A DNA stretch of 47,253 nucleotides from Chloroflexota bacterium (lineage in GTDB: Bacteria; Chloroflexota; Limnocylindria; Limnocylindrales; CSP1-4): NCBI GenBank assembly GCA_003171065.1, contig PMXQ01000094.1, positions 1-47,253 of the forward strand, read 5' to 3'. Under the pieces are notes generated by a model. The model was not told the DNA's origin and did not search any database. It saw nothing but the letters and a program-made list of their open reading frames with translations. Both the position numbers and the translations under genes were made by a program. The number at the start of each line of letters is the position of its first letter. Position 1 is the stretch's first letter. Of the stretch, positions 6,663 to 15,536 are shown piece after piece.

Positions 6663-9376
6663 CGGGCGATCGCTTCGGGTCGCTGCGCCTCGCGCCGGTC
6701 GAAGATGCGCTTGACGATCTCGATGAGGGTCAGGTAGGCGACCACCAGGACGACCAGCAGCGGCCAGAACTGCCACGGCAACGCCCCAAAGCCGAGCACC
6801 GATCCGAGGGGACTGACGGGAATGATCACGGCTGCGGCGAGAGCCGCCACAATCGCCGCCCCGAGCTGCCTGCTGGGCCGGCTCCGCCAGAACGGCGTCA
6901 TGCGGGTGCGGATGACCAGAACCACCAGTATCTGGGTGAATAGCGACTCGACGAACCAGCCCGTGTGGAACGAGCTCTCGTTCGCGGCGCTGGTGCCGAG
7001 CATGAGGAGCAGCACGCCGAAGGTGGCGTAGTCGAAGACCGACGAGATCGGTCCGAAGACGATCATGAAGCGTTCGATGGCGTGCACGTCCCAGCGGGCC
7101 GGCTCGGCTTGCACGTCCGCGTCCACGTTGTCCGTCGGAATCGCCGTCTGGGATGCGTCGTAGATGAGGTTGTTGAGCAGGATCTGGCTGGGCAGCATGG
7201 GCAGATACGGCAGCACGAGCGCGGCCCCGGCCATGCTGATCATGTTGCCGAAGTTGGAGCTGGTGCCCATGCGGATGTACTTGAGAGTGTTGGCGAAGGT
7301 GCGGCGGCCCTCCGTCACGCCCTGGCTGATCGCCGCCAGGCTCGGCTCGAGGAGGATGATGTCGGCCGCGGAACGGGCGACGTCTGTCGCGTTGTCGACG
7401 CTGATGCCCACGTCGGCCACGTGCAGCGCCGGGGCGTCGTTGATGCCGTCGCCCATGTAGCCGACGACGTGCCCGGATTCCCGCAGAGCGCGGATGACCT
7501 GGAGCTTCTGGTCGGGATCGACGCGCGCGAAGATCGTGGTGCGGGGCGCCCGGGCCACCAGCGCGGGGTGGGTCAGCTTGCGCATCTGGTCGCCGGTGAG
7601 GACGCCGTCGACTTGCAGCCCGACCAGCTCGGCTACATGGCGGGCGACCAGATCGTTGTCGCCGGTGATGATCTTGAGGGCGATCCCCTGGTTGGCCAGG
7701 TCCGCAATCGCCTGTCCGACGTCCGGCTTGGGCGGGTCGCTGAAGAGGATGACGCCCTCGAAGGTGAGGTCGCGCTCGAGCCGAGATGCGTCGGCAAGGG
7801 CGACGGCTGCCGTCGGAGCCGGAGCCGTCGCGGCGGAAGTCGAGGCCTTCGCGGCGGAAGTCGAGGCCTTCGCGGTGGAAGTCGAGGCCTTCGCGGCGGA
7901 AGTCGAGGCCGCCGCGGCGGAAGTCGAGGCTTGCATGCCGGTCAGCTCATCCGGCCGCAGCACTCTGGAAGCCACCGCGACGAGCCGGAAGCCGTCGGCC
8001 GACGAGCCGTTGACGAGCTTGGCCAGCCGATCGTGCTCGGCCTTGTGAATCGATCGCGCCGTGTGGTCCTCTCGGACGCTGCTCGAAGCGGCGACCACGG
8101 CCTCCGGCGCGCCCTTCGTGATCAGCAGCGGCGGCTCGTCGCCGCGCCGGACGACCACGCTGAGCATCCGCCGGTTGAAGTCGTAGGGCAGTTCCGCGAG
8201 CTTCTTGTACTTTCCCAGATCGGCCGGCTTGGGCGCGCTTGCCAGCACCGCGGTGTCGAGCGGATTCTGGAAGCTCGATTCGAAGTAGCTGTTCAGGTAG
8301 GCCAGCCCGAGCGCCGCGGACGCTTCTCCGGCGTCGTCCTTGTCGATGCCGACGGCCTTCACCAGCTCGAGCTTGCCCAGCGTCAGGGTGCCTGTCTTGT
8401 CCGTGCAGAGGACGGTGACGCTGCCCAGGTTCTGTATCGCCGGCAGCCTCTTGACCAGGACGCCGTGCGCGGTCAGGGCGCGCGCGCCGCGGGTCAGGTT
8501 GAGGGTCACGATGGCCGGCAGCAGCTCGGGCGTAAGACCGACAGCCAAGGCAATGGAGAAGAGCAGGGCGTCGAAGAGCGGCCGCTGCCGGGCCACGTTG
8601 ATGGCGACGACGCCGACCACGAGGATTAGCGTGACCCGGCCGATCAGCAGGCTGAAGGCGCGGACGCCATGCTGGAAGTCGGTCTCGGGCGCCCGTTCGG
8701 CAAGCCGGTGGGCGATTGCCCCGTAGCTGGTCCTCGCGCCGGTGGCCGTGACGAGGGCCGTTCCCGTGCCGCTCACCACGCTCGTCCCAAAGAAGGCCAG
8801 CCCGGCTCGATCATCCTCTTTGTCCGGATCGAGCACGCCGGGCCGAGGCGTCTTGAGCGCGGCGGCAGACTCGCCGGTCAGCGACGACTCGTCGATGAAC
8901 AGGTGGTTGGCATCGAGCAGGCGCGCGTCCGCCGGCACGATGTCACCCGCGCCAAGTACCACGACGTCGCCGCGGACGACGTCGTGGATGAGGATCTCCT
9001 GCTGCTTGCCGTCCCTGACTACCGTGGCGCGCAACGCCAGGCGAGCCTGGAGCGCGGCCACGGCCGCCTCGGAGCGGGCCTCCTGGACGAAGCCCAGGAG
9101 CGCGCTCATCACGACGATGGCCAGGATGATGCCGGCCTCGACGCGATCGCCGACGATCAGGCTGACCACGCTGGCGGCTACGAGGATCAGAACCAGCGGA
9201 CTGGCGAACTGGCTGATCAGGACCCGCAGAGGTCCGCGGCGTCCCTCGCTGCCCAGGGCGTTGGGACCGTCCTGGCGAAGTCGTTGGGCCGCCTCGGCCG
9301 AAGTCAGGCCGCCGGATGCTGTCGAATCGTCGGGCGAGGCCGCGGATGCCTGAGGTACGGACGGCTGGGTAGTCAT
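6617..9376 (-). CDS. mgtA: Magnesium-translocating P-type ATPase (MgtA type)
   Basis: 919-residue P-type ATPase of the IIIB/MgtA group, importing Mg2+ across the cytoplasmic membrane. The actuator motif LTGES, phosphorylation motif CTDKTGTLT (Asp near residue 325), nucleotide-domain KGAPEAV and hinge motif GDGINDAPAL are all intact. Hydrophobic pairs lie before the actuator and after the hinge (for example RTFANTLKYIRMGTSSNFGN). The ATG at 9376 has an upstream CGGAG at good spacing; the longer open frame upstream has no homology-like content. A 21-bp minisatellite inserts five ASTSAAK-like units into the nucleotide-binding region. The gene is convergent with the TIM-barrel gene, overlapping it by 46 bases, and divergent from the uracil permease. 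No Mg2+-sensing leader was recognised. Confidence 0.95.
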   Translation of the reverse strand: MTTQPSVPQASAASPDDSTASGGLTSAEAAQRLRQDGPNALGSEGRRGPLRVLISQFASPLVLILVAASVVSLIVGDRVEAGIILAIVVMSALLGFVQEARSEAAVAALQARLALRATVVRDGKQQEILIHDVVRGDVVVLGAGDIVPADARLLDANHLFIDESSLTGESAAALKTPRPGVLDPDKEDDRAGLAFFGTSVVSGTGTALVTATGARTSYGAIAHRLAERAPETDFQHGVRAFSLLIGRVTLILVVGVVAINVARQRPLFDALLFSIALAVGLTPELLPAIVTLNLTRGARALTAHGVLVKRLPAIQNLGSVTVLCTDKTGTLTLGKLELVKAVGIDKDDAGEASAALGLAYLNSYFESSFQNPLDTAVLASAPKPADLGKYKKLAELPYDFNRRMLSVVVRRGDEPPLLITKGAPEAVVAASSSVREDHTARSIHKAEHDRLAKLVNGSSADGFRLVAVASRVLRPDELTGMQASTSAAAASTSAAKASTSTAKASTSAAKASTSAATAPAPTAAVALADASRLERDLTFEGVILFSDPPKPDVGQAIADLANQGIALKIITGDNDLVARHVAELVGLQVDGVLTGDQMRKLTHPALVARAPRTTIFARVDPDQKLQVIRALRESGHVVGYMGDGINDAPALHVADVGISVDNATDVARSAADIILLEPSLAAISQGVTEGRRTFANTLKYIRMGTSSNFGNMISMAGAALVLPYLPMLPSQILLNNLIYDASQTAIPTDNVDADVQAEPARWDVHAIERFMIVFGPISSVFDYATFGVLLLMLGTSAANESSFHTGWFVESLFTQILVVLVIRTRMTPFWRSRPSRQLGAAIVAALAAAVIIPVSPLGSVLGFGALPWQFWPLLVVLVVAYLTLIEIVKRIFDRREAQRPEAIARQKARTFRRPSASSQ
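7830..7934 (-). repeat. Five-copy 21-bp tandem repeat inside mgtA
   Basis: Units at 7830-7850, 7851-7871, 7872-7892, 7893-7913 and 7914-7934 share gcggcggaagtcgaggc plus four more bases. Units 1 and 2 are identical, unit 3 has one change, and units 4 and 5 differ at the end. They encode Ala-Ser-Thr-Ser-(Ala/Thr)-Ala-Lys-like heptads on the minus strand without breaking the frame. Confidence 0.92.
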
Positions 9377-9658
9377 GTGGCTCCGATGCTGACCTTCGGG
9401 TGGCCGCGATCCAATGCCCAGTCCATGACCCCGCGGCGCGGCCTGCCTGCCCGTATATTGCCAGCATGGGCCCGGCAGGGCACGCGCCGCCGGGCATGGG
9501 GACGAATCGCCCAAGTTGCCCACCGTTTACCCACACAAGGCTACGCCGCGGGCGCGCGAGAGCCGGCCCTTTTTGCGACCCTAATCGGACGCCCGGGTGC
9601 CCTGACGCAAGGGACCGTCACGCCCGGGGGAGAGCTCTTAGGTCGGAGGAGGTCGCTC

Positions 9659-10990
9659 ATGGCTGCTGCCATCGGGTATGTCCGTGGCATGTTCCAGTGG
9701 ACCGTCAAACGGGAAGGCATCATCGCCCCGGACGAGCGGCCGCCGGCCGGGCAATCGGTGGCGCTGGGCATCCAGCACATCTTCGCCATGTTCGGGGCGA
9801 CGGTGCTGGCGCCGATCCTCATGGGTTTCAACCCGAACACGGCCATCTTCTTTTCTGGCATCGGGACGCTGATCTTCTTCGTCTTCGTCCGCGGCCGCGT
9901 TCCGAGCTACCTCGGCTCGAGCTTCTCGTTCATCGCCGTCGTCATCTCGGCTGAGGCCATCGGCGGCGGTCACAACATCGCCGTCGCCCTAGGCGGCATC
10001 GTCGCCTGCGGTGCGGTATACGCAGTGATCGGCCTGATCGTCATGGCGGTCGGCTACAAGTGGGTCGAGTTCCTGATGCCTCCGATCGTGACCGGTGCGG
10101 TCGTCGCGGTCGTCGGCCTGAACCTTGCCGGGTCCGGCGTCGGATACATGACCAACGGTCGCGCGGCCGGAGACAACTTCGGCATCCTCGTCGGCATCAT
10201 CACCGCCCTCGCGGTCGCGATCGTCGCCGTCTACGCCCCCGGAATGCTGCGCCGGCTGCCGATCCTGATCGGCGGCATCTTCGGCTACCTCCTGTACGGC
10301 CTGCTCTCGAACATCCTCCATTTCGGCGGCCCCTACATCGACCTCAACTCGATCGGCGCCGCTCCCCTGATCGGCTGGCCGGCACTGACCGCGCCGACGT
10401 TCGACATGCATGCCATCACGCTAATCGTCCCCGTCGCGATCGTGCTCGTGGCCGAGAACCTTGGCCACATCAAGGCCGTCGCCACTATGACTGGGCGCGA
10501 CCTGGATCCGTACATCGGGCGAGCCTTCCTCGCCGACGGCGTCGCAACCATGATCTCTGGCTCGGGCGGCGGCACCGGCGTCACCACCTATGCCGAGAAC
10601 ATCGGCGTCATGGGCGTCACCAAGATCTACTCCAGCCTCGTGTTCGTGATCGCGGCCGTAGTAGCCGTCCTTCTCGGCTTCTCGCCGATGTTCGGAGCCC
10701 TCGTGCTCTCCATCCCACAGGCCGTCCTCGGCGGCATGGCCATCGTCCTGTTCGGACTGATCGCGACCACTGGCGCGCGCATCTGGGTCGAGAACAAGGT
10801 CGACTTCACCGACAACAAGAACTTCATCACGGCCGCCGTTGCCCTCACGCTCGGCGCCGGCAACCTGGTCATCACACAGGGCGACTTCTCGGTCGGCGGC
10901 ATCGGCACCGCCTGCATCGCCGCGCTGCTGCTCTACCAGATCCTCAACAAGTTCGGGATGGGCAAGAAAGAGGAGGCACCCGCCTCCTGA
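9659..10990 (+). CDS. uraA: Uracil permease, NCS2 (UraA) family
   Basis: 443-residue nucleobase:cation symporter of the NCS2 family in the inner membrane. It shows the family opening LGIQHIFAMFGATVLAPI, the QSVALG and GSSFSFIAVV segments, the substrate-region VAENLGHIKAV and the signature SGSGGGTGVTTYAENIGVMG. This NIGVMG form is typical of uracil rather than purine transporters. GGAGGAGG lies about six bases before the ATG. It converges on upp, encoding the enzyme that traps imported uracil as UMP, and both genes end at a shared hairpin. That pairing supports a uracil-uptake role. Confidence 0.94.
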   Translation: MAAAIGYVRGMFQWTVKREGIIAPDERPPAGQSVALGIQHIFAMFGATVLAPILMGFNPNTAIFFSGIGTLIFFVFVRGRVPSYLGSSFSFIAVVISAEAIGGGHNIAVALGGIVACGAVYAVIGLIVMAVGYKWVEFLMPPIVTGAVVAVVGLNLAGSGVGYMTNGRAAGDNFGILVGIITALAVAIVAVYAPGMLRRLPILIGGIFGYLLYGLLSNILHFGGPYIDLNSIGAAPLIGWPALTAPTFDMHAITLIVPVAIVLVAENLGHIKAVATMTGRDLDPYIGRAFLADGVATMISGSGGGTGVTTYAENIGVMGVTKIYSSLVFVIAAVVAVLLGFSPMFGALVLSIPQAVLGGMAIVLFGLIATTGARIWVENKVDFTDNKNFITAAVALTLGAGNLVITQGDFSVGGIGTACIAALLLYQILNKFGMGKKEEAPAS

Positions 10991-11009
10991 GTCAACCCCT
11001 CGCAGAATC

Positions 11010-11063
11010 GAAGCGGGCGGCCCCGGCTTTCGCACAAGCGATCGCCGCAAGGCCGCCCGCTTC
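11010..11063. terminator. Shared bidirectional terminator between uraA and upp
   Basis: Perfect 13-bp arms GAAGCGGGCGGCC (11010-11022) and GGCCGCCCGCTTC (11051-11063) flank a 28-base loop, between the two convergent stops at 10990 and 11084. The right side is followed by a TCTTTC tract. Confidence 0.7.
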
Positions 11064-11083
11064 TCTTTCGCGAGGAACTGGGG

Positions 11084-11758
11084 CTACCCCGCCCGGCCCG
11101 TCCCGAACTGGCGGTCGCCGGCGTCGCCCAGGCCCGGCATGATGTAGCCGTGCTCGTTGAGCTGCCGGTCCACGGCCGCGCAGTAGATCTCGACGTCGGG
11201 ATGGGCAGCGGTCACGACGTCGACGCCTTCGGGCGCCACGATCAGGTTGACCAGTTTGATCCGCGTCGCGCCCCAGCGCTTGAGGACCTCGATCGCCGCC
11301 GTGGCCGATCCGCCGGTGGCGAGCATCGGATCCAGGATCAGGCACAGGTCCACCGTCGCCGAATCCGGCAGCTTGTTGTAGTACTCGACCGGCCGCAGCG
11401 TCCGCTCGTCGCGGAAGAGGCCGAGGTGCCAGACCTCGGCCGTGGGCATCAGCTCGAGCATGGCGTCGACCATGCCCAGGCCGGCCCGCAGGATCGGCAC
11501 CAGGCCGATGCGCACGCCCAGCTCGTGAGCGTCGGTCGTCTCGATGGGCGTGGTGACGGTGAGGGGGCGGACCTCTACATCGGCCAGCGCCTCGTAGCCG
11601 AGCAGCCACGATAGCTCGCGGACAACTTCGCGGAACTTCTTGGGCTCGGTCCTCTCGTCCCGCAGGATCCGCAGTTTGTGAAGGATCGCGGGATGCCGCG
11701 ACACGTGAAGCGTCGGCCAGGCGTTATCGCGGACCGGCAACGGAGAAGGTTCGGGCAC
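11084..11758 (-). CDS. upp: Uracil phosphoribosyltransferase
   Basis: Cytoplasmic salvage enzyme converting uracil and PRPP to UMP. Its 224 residues are slightly longer than the usual ~208-210, mainly at the N-terminus. Typical features are [16 protein letters not shown], the [10 protein letters not shown] loop, and the PRPP-binding stretch [13 protein letters not shown], followed by the uracil-site [16 protein letters not shown]. The start is a GTG at 11758 with GAGGAG about seven bases upstream. It faces the uracil permease gene across a shared terminator, forming a complete uracil salvage pair. Confidence 0.96.
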   Translation of the reverse strand: MPEPSPLPVRDNAWPTLHVSRHPAILHKLRILRDERTEPKKFREVVRELSWLLGYEALADVEVRPLTVTTPIETTDAHELGVRIGLVPILRAGLGMVDAMLELMPTAEVWHLGLFRDERTLRPVEYYNKLPDSATVDLCLILDPMLATGGSATAAIEVLKRWGATRIKLVNLIVAPEGVDVVTAAHPDVEIYCAAVDRQLNEHGYIMPGLGDAGDRQFGTGRAG

Positions 11759-11942
11759 TTGGTTCTCCTCCTTGACGCGTTCGACCGCTATTGGCGCCTA
11801 TCGTACGAGCAAGGCCACTGCATGCGCTCGGCGCCCGGGCGTGGCCACTGGCCACGGCCACGGCCGGGACGGCGGAGCGGGGCGGGCCAGCTGGGGCGCC
11901 GAGCTACGGCCAGGGGCGTGGCCGGTCCGGGGCGGCTGAAAC

Positions 11943-12914
11943 TCAGCCGATCGGGGCCGAGCCACGGCCGAAGGGTCGGGGCAAATGCTGGAGGTCGCCG
12001 GCCAGCTCCGACCAACCGCCACTCAGCACCTCGCGAACCTCACCCCACCTCCGCACTCCCAGCAGCGGCAGCGTGCCGAGCATGATGCTCAAGCCGCCGT
12101 ACCAGAGCGCCGGCAGGGCGAGCATCGCCGAAACGGGCACCGTCCAACGGTGGTTCCTGCGGGCGCCCCACACGACCAGAACGACGGCGAGCGGGAAGCG
12201 CACCAGGAACGGAACCGGGACTGCGGCCCAGGTCCCGTTCTTGCCGGCGTTCGAAACGAGGACGTCGCGCCACGCCAGCCACGCGTTCGGCTGGATCGCC
12301 GCCGAGACCGCCACGACCGCGACCGTCGCGGCGAGAGCGATCGCCAGCGCGCGCCATTCGCGGCGAACCGCGAACCAGAGCAGGCCGATGCCAGGTGTGA
12401 CCTTGGTGAGCAGGACGAATGCCCAGGTCGCCGGCCAGCGGAACCCGAGGACGATCGCCAGCGCGATGAGCAGCTCGATGTTGCCGCCCCAGATCTCCAT
12501 CAGGCCGAAGAAGACGAGGCCAAGGAGGATGAGCCGCGGCCCGGTCAGGTAGACCATCGCGGCCATCAGGATCGCGGCCCAGATGGCCATGAACAGCTGC
12601 CACGGCAGCAGCCGAATCGGCTGCAGGATCTGCAGGAAGGCAGGCGAGTACGGATACGCGATCTGATCGGTCCAGGTCGAATTCACGTACGGGTTCGAGA
12701 GGTCCGGAGCCCAGTAGCAGCGCGCGTCCATGCCCGAGCCGGCGAGGCGGCCCCACGGTTCGGCGAAGTAGACGATGCCGATCCAGGCGGCTGCGAGGGC
12801 GATCAGCCCGGCGACCACGACGACCGGCACGCGGCGCCCGGCGAGCGCGACCATGCGCTCGTTCGAACTGCTCAGTTGGCTCTCCTCTGCGCTGGCTCCC
12901 GCCCTGCCGGCCAT
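11943..12914 (-). CDS. GT87/DUF2029-like polytopic membrane glycosyltransferase
   Basis: About 323-residue hydrophobic protein with 8-10 predicted membrane spans, resembling the alpha-mannosyltransferase GT87 (DUF2029) family, which uses polyprenyl-phosphate sugar donors on the outer face of the membrane. Loop features include DARCYWAPD after the first span and AYPYSPAFLQIL, which match the early acidic and aromatic loops of this family. The start is uncertain: ATG at 12914 is used, GTG/ATG starts at 12944 and 12851 are possible. It lies on the same strand as the aminomutase-like gene, separated by a small tandem repeat. Two further relatives occur at 30.3-32.6 kb. Substrate is unknown. Confidence 0.72.
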   Translation of the reverse strand: MAGRAGASAEESQLSSSNERMVALAGRRVPVVVVAGLIALAAAWIGIVYFAEPWGRLAGSGMDARCYWAPDLSNPYVNSTWTDQIAYPYSPAFLQILQPIRLLPWQLFMAIWAAILMAAMVYLTGPRLILLGLVFFGLMEIWGGNIELLIALAIVLGFRWPATWAFVLLTKVTPGIGLLWFAVRREWRALAIALAATVAVVAVSAAIQPNAWLAWRDVLVSNAGKNGTWAAVPVPFLVRFPLAVVLVVWGARRNHRWTVPVSAMLALPALWYGGLSIMLGTLPLLGVRRWGEVREVLSGGWSELAGDLQHLPRPFGRGSAPIG

Positions 12915-12959
12915 CCTAGCACCGGGTCGACTGCCGGGCGCCACGCCCTACGCTCGCCG

Positions 12960-13001
12960 GCCGGCGATCGACCCGCCGGGGCCGGCGATCGACCCGCCGG
13001 G
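12960..13001. repeat. 21-bp direct tandem repeat
   Basis: GCCGGCGATCGACCCGCCGG plus one G occurs twice in tandem (12960-12980, 12981-13001) and a partial third copy follows. It lies between the glycosyltransferase start and the stop of the aminomutase-like gene. Confidence 0.85.
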
Positions 13002-13021
13002 GCCGGCGCGTCGCGGCTCGA

Positions 13022-14692
13022 TCAGGTCAGGCCGGCCAGGAGCCGGGCGCTCGAGGTGGGGCCGGTGGCACGCTCGACGACCGCGCCGCGGCCGAATGGT
13101 TCGGCCTCGTGGCCGCGTCCGGCGGGCCCGAGCACACTCCCCCACCCTTCGCCGGCGAGACGCTCCAGCGCAGCGTTCGCGGCGCGCAGCGTCCGCGTCG
13201 CCAGCTCCGCCGCATCTCCGTGCAACGCTCCGTCGCCCAGCGCCGCCCGCAGAGCTGCGGCCGTCGAAGCGGCCGCTCTCAGATCCGCGGCGGATTCGGA
13301 GACGCTGCCTGCGGCCCTGTCCCTGACCACGAGCGATGCCGCGGCCCCCGAGAGCGCCGTCACGAGGGCCGAGGTTCGGCCGTGTGGCTGGCTGTCGGCC
13401 CGTGGCTCGCCGAGAACGAGGCGGTGGCCCGGAAAGACGAGGCGCCGCAGCCAGGCCTGGACGAGGATCGCGCGCGCGTTGCCGTCCCCGACGACCCAGT
13501 CCGGCACCGCGCCCAGCAGCAGCCGATCCGCGGCGAGACCGTCGGCGAGAGCCAGCTCCACGCCCAGGGCCTGAAGTGCGAGGGCTCGTCCGGCCCGCGT
13601 CGCGGCCTCGGAAGGAATGCCGCTCGCCAAGTCGGCGCCGAGCGCCAGCGGCCCGGGGCCCATAACGACCCGGCAACCGGCCCGCGCGTGAAGCCAGTGC
13701 GCAAAGGCGTGGTCGGCCAGCGCGCGCTCCGGATCGACGTTTTCCTCGACGATCTCGCGGATCGGATCGGCCTCAACCAGGTCGATCCGCTCGAAGGCAG
13801 CCACGACGGCCTGCTCGGGCGCGGCGAAGGCGGAGGTAACCGTCATCAGGCTGGCGTAGCAGCCGCGTTCCGCGGCCGCGTCATCGGCCGCTTTCCGAAG
13901 CGCGGCCAGACCCCGCTGACTGCCGGCCGGGACCTCGTCGCGCTCGAACCGCTGCGGGGGTGCCGAACGCGCCCAGGCGCCGCGACGCCGACCGGTCAGT
14001 CGCTCGACGGACCCACGAGCGCCGGATCTTCTGCCGCCCTTGCCCGACCGCCCCTCGACCTCGAAGAGCCCGGGCGTCTCGAGGCCCGCATGCCGCCGGG
14101 CCTCGGCGAATTCCCAGCTGGCCGGCACTCGAATCTGGACGACGTCGGCACCCTCCCCGACGAGCGCCTTCGTCTCCTCTGCTGCGGGCCCCACCTCGGC
14201 CGCCTGCAAGGCCACTCCCAGCCAGGGCTCGCCGGCCAGCCCCAGCACGTCCCGCATGTCCCGGGCGGCGGTCCTGTTGGCGTCGAATCGGGCCAGTGCC
14301 GCGGCCAGCAGCCGCGACGCGTGCGCCTCGGCGGCTGCCAGTCGCCCGGGTCGGTCCAGAAGCTCGGCCTCGAGCCCGAGGTCGATCGCGCCCGAGGCCA
14401 CCTCGAGCCCGAGGTCTCGAGCGGACAGGTCGTATTCGAGCAGGGCCACGGCGAACGGCAGGATCACACCTCTGGCCAGCCGGTCCCGATCGGGGCTGCA
14501 GTACCGCTCCGCCATCGATGCGGCCAGCGGGTGGCCGGCTCGATCCAGGCCGTCCACACCGACCATGCGCAGCATCGCGCGCTCCTGCGCGATCGTGGCC
14601 GAGCGGCGCGCCGCGGGAGAGAGTCGCGCCGCCAGATCCGCCGCGCGCCGGCGAACGGCCTCGACCTCGCCAGAGACGGTGCTACCGCTCAC
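13022..14692 (-). CDS. Divergent lysine 5,6-aminomutase alpha-subunit (KamD) homologue
   Basis: 556-residue protein aligning by eye along most of its length with KamD/LysAM alpha subunits (~516 residues), TIM barrels that carry adenosylcobalamin and help bind PLP. Matching stretches include RMVGVDGLDRAGHPL, LVGEGADVVQIRVP, LRKAADDAAAERGCYASLM and AFERIDLVEADPIREIVEEN. The usual CNYCSGLCMPE-like segment is replaced by MTVTSAFAAPE, so catalytic competence is doubtful. A charged Gly/Arg insert lies near residues 215-260. No beta subunit (KamE), reactivase or lysine-pathway genes are nearby. The GTG start has GAGGTG five bases upstream. It could be a true mutase with remote partners, or a repurposed barrel. 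Confidence 0.65.
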   Translation of the reverse strand: MSGSTVSGEVEAVRRRAADLAARLSPAARRSATIAQERAMLRMVGVDGLDRAGHPLAASMAERYCSPDRDRLARGVILPFAVALLEYDLSARDLGLEVASGAIDLGLEAELLDRPGRLAAAEAHASRLLAAALARFDANRTAARDMRDVLGLAGEPWLGVALQAAEVGPAAEETKALVGEGADVVQIRVPASWEFAEARRHAGLETPGLFEVEGRSGKGGRRSGARGSVERLTGRRRGAWARSAPPQRFERDEVPAGSQRGLAALRKAADDAAAERGCYASLMTVTSAFAAPEQAVVAAFERIDLVEADPIREIVEENVDPERALADHAFAHWLHARAGCRVVMGPGPLALGADLASGIPSEAATRAGRALALQALGVELALADGLAADRLLLGAVPDWVVGDGNARAILVQAWLRRLVFPGHRLVLGEPRADSQPHGRTSALVTALSGAAASLVVRDRAAGSVSESAADLRAAASTAAALRAALGDGALHGDAAELATRTLRAANAALERLAGEGWGSVLGPAGRGHEAEPFGRGAVVERATGPTSSARLLAGLT

Positions 14693-14791
14693 ACGTCACC
14701 TCGCCCTGGGCCGCTCTCCTGCGGTTTGGTTGCAGGGTACCTTCCCCGGGTCCCAGACGGCACTGGACCGACGCCCCGCGTGAGGCTCGGC

Positions 14792-15523
14792 CTAGCGAAT
14801 ACGCAGGTATGACGGATATGCCGCTGTGTCGTAGGCAACAAGCATGGCATTCTGGCCGGCGTTGGAGGCCTCAACCTTGACCTCGAGCTGGTGGCCGACC
14901 GCGAGGGTGTAGGTGCCGGTGACGGTGACCGGGATCGCCCGCAGGTAGAACGTGGTGCGACCCACGGGGTACGTGTAGGTGTCCGTGGCGTTGGCGATCG
15001 CGACATAGGTGCCGCCCGTGGGGTTGTAGTCGCGCAGGTAGGCGACCAGGACTCCGGCATGGTTCGCGGCCGTCGTGTCGGTCGCGGCCCAGATGTCCAA
15101 TGTCACGGTTCCACTGAGAGTCATCGCCGCGGTGAGCGCCGCCGTGCGCCAGTTCTCGTAATCGCACACGGTCGCCTGGGTTGGACTCGGCGCGGCACGG
15201 GTCAGGCGCCGTCCGGCACGGGCGACGCAATCGGTCGAGTACTGATAGAGCGTCGCCGCGGTGGGAACCGTCGCGTTCATGGCCAGGTTGATCTGGGCGG
15301 TGGTGTTGGCGGTCGGCGGAGTGGGGTTGTTGTGCAGGTAGAAGGCCCAGGTCCCGCCGCTGAAGGTGTTGGCCGCCGCGGCCTTCGACTCGGTGAAGAG
15401 GGCGAGGCTGGATCCGGCCTGGGCCAGCAGCGTCGCAAGTGCGAGCGTCACGACGAGCGGCACGCGAAGGCGACGCAGGCTGAACGGCGGCGAGTACGTG
15501 ACTCGCCCGGTGACCACCAGCAT
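14792..15523 (-). CDS. SipW-cognate exported protein with signal-peptidase-derived N-terminus
   Basis: 243-residue exported protein. The hydrophobic signal segment [19 protein letters not shown] leads into SLALFTESKAAAANTFSGGTW, the signature of substrates cut by SipW-type signal peptidases (TIGR04088 class). The mature part is Thr/Ala-rich and beta-like with few charges; no enzyme motif is seen. The first residues, around VTGRVTYSPPFS, match the signal peptidase upstream ([11 protein letters not shown]), suggesting fusion to a remnant of a lost signal-peptidase copy. The ATG at 15523 is 13 bases after the preceding stop; an overlapping ATG at 15574 is possible. It is probably a surface or fibre component, last in the operon. 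Confidence 0.75.
   Translation of the reverse strand: MLVVTGRVTYSPPFSLRRLRVPLVVTLALATLLAQAGSSLALFTESKAAAANTFSGGTWAFYLHNNPTPPTANTTAQINLAMNATVPTAATLYQYSTDCVARAGRRLTRAAPSPTQATVCDYENWRTAALTAAMTLSGTVTLDIWAATDTTAANHAGVLVAYLRDYNPTGGTYVAIANATDTYTYPVGRTTFYLRAIPVTVTGTYTLAVGHQLEVKVEASNAGQNAMLVAYDTAAYPSYLRIR
15361..15475 (-). repeat. Signal-peptide DNA repeat, copy 1
   Basis: 115 bases encoding the signal peptide and LALFTxSKAAxANTF motif; 106 of 115 bases match copy 2 at 15881-15995, counted by eye. Similarity ends abruptly on both sides and the mature coding regions are unrelated. Confidence 0.88.
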
Positions 15524-15536
15524 CTGTCCGGACGCG

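Noticed and set aside
9377-9658. Regulatory RNA between mgtA and uraA
   Set aside because: Several TGCCC/GGGCA words occur here (9448, 9478, 9492, 9517), but no stable alternative stems or known Mg2+-sensor features were found.
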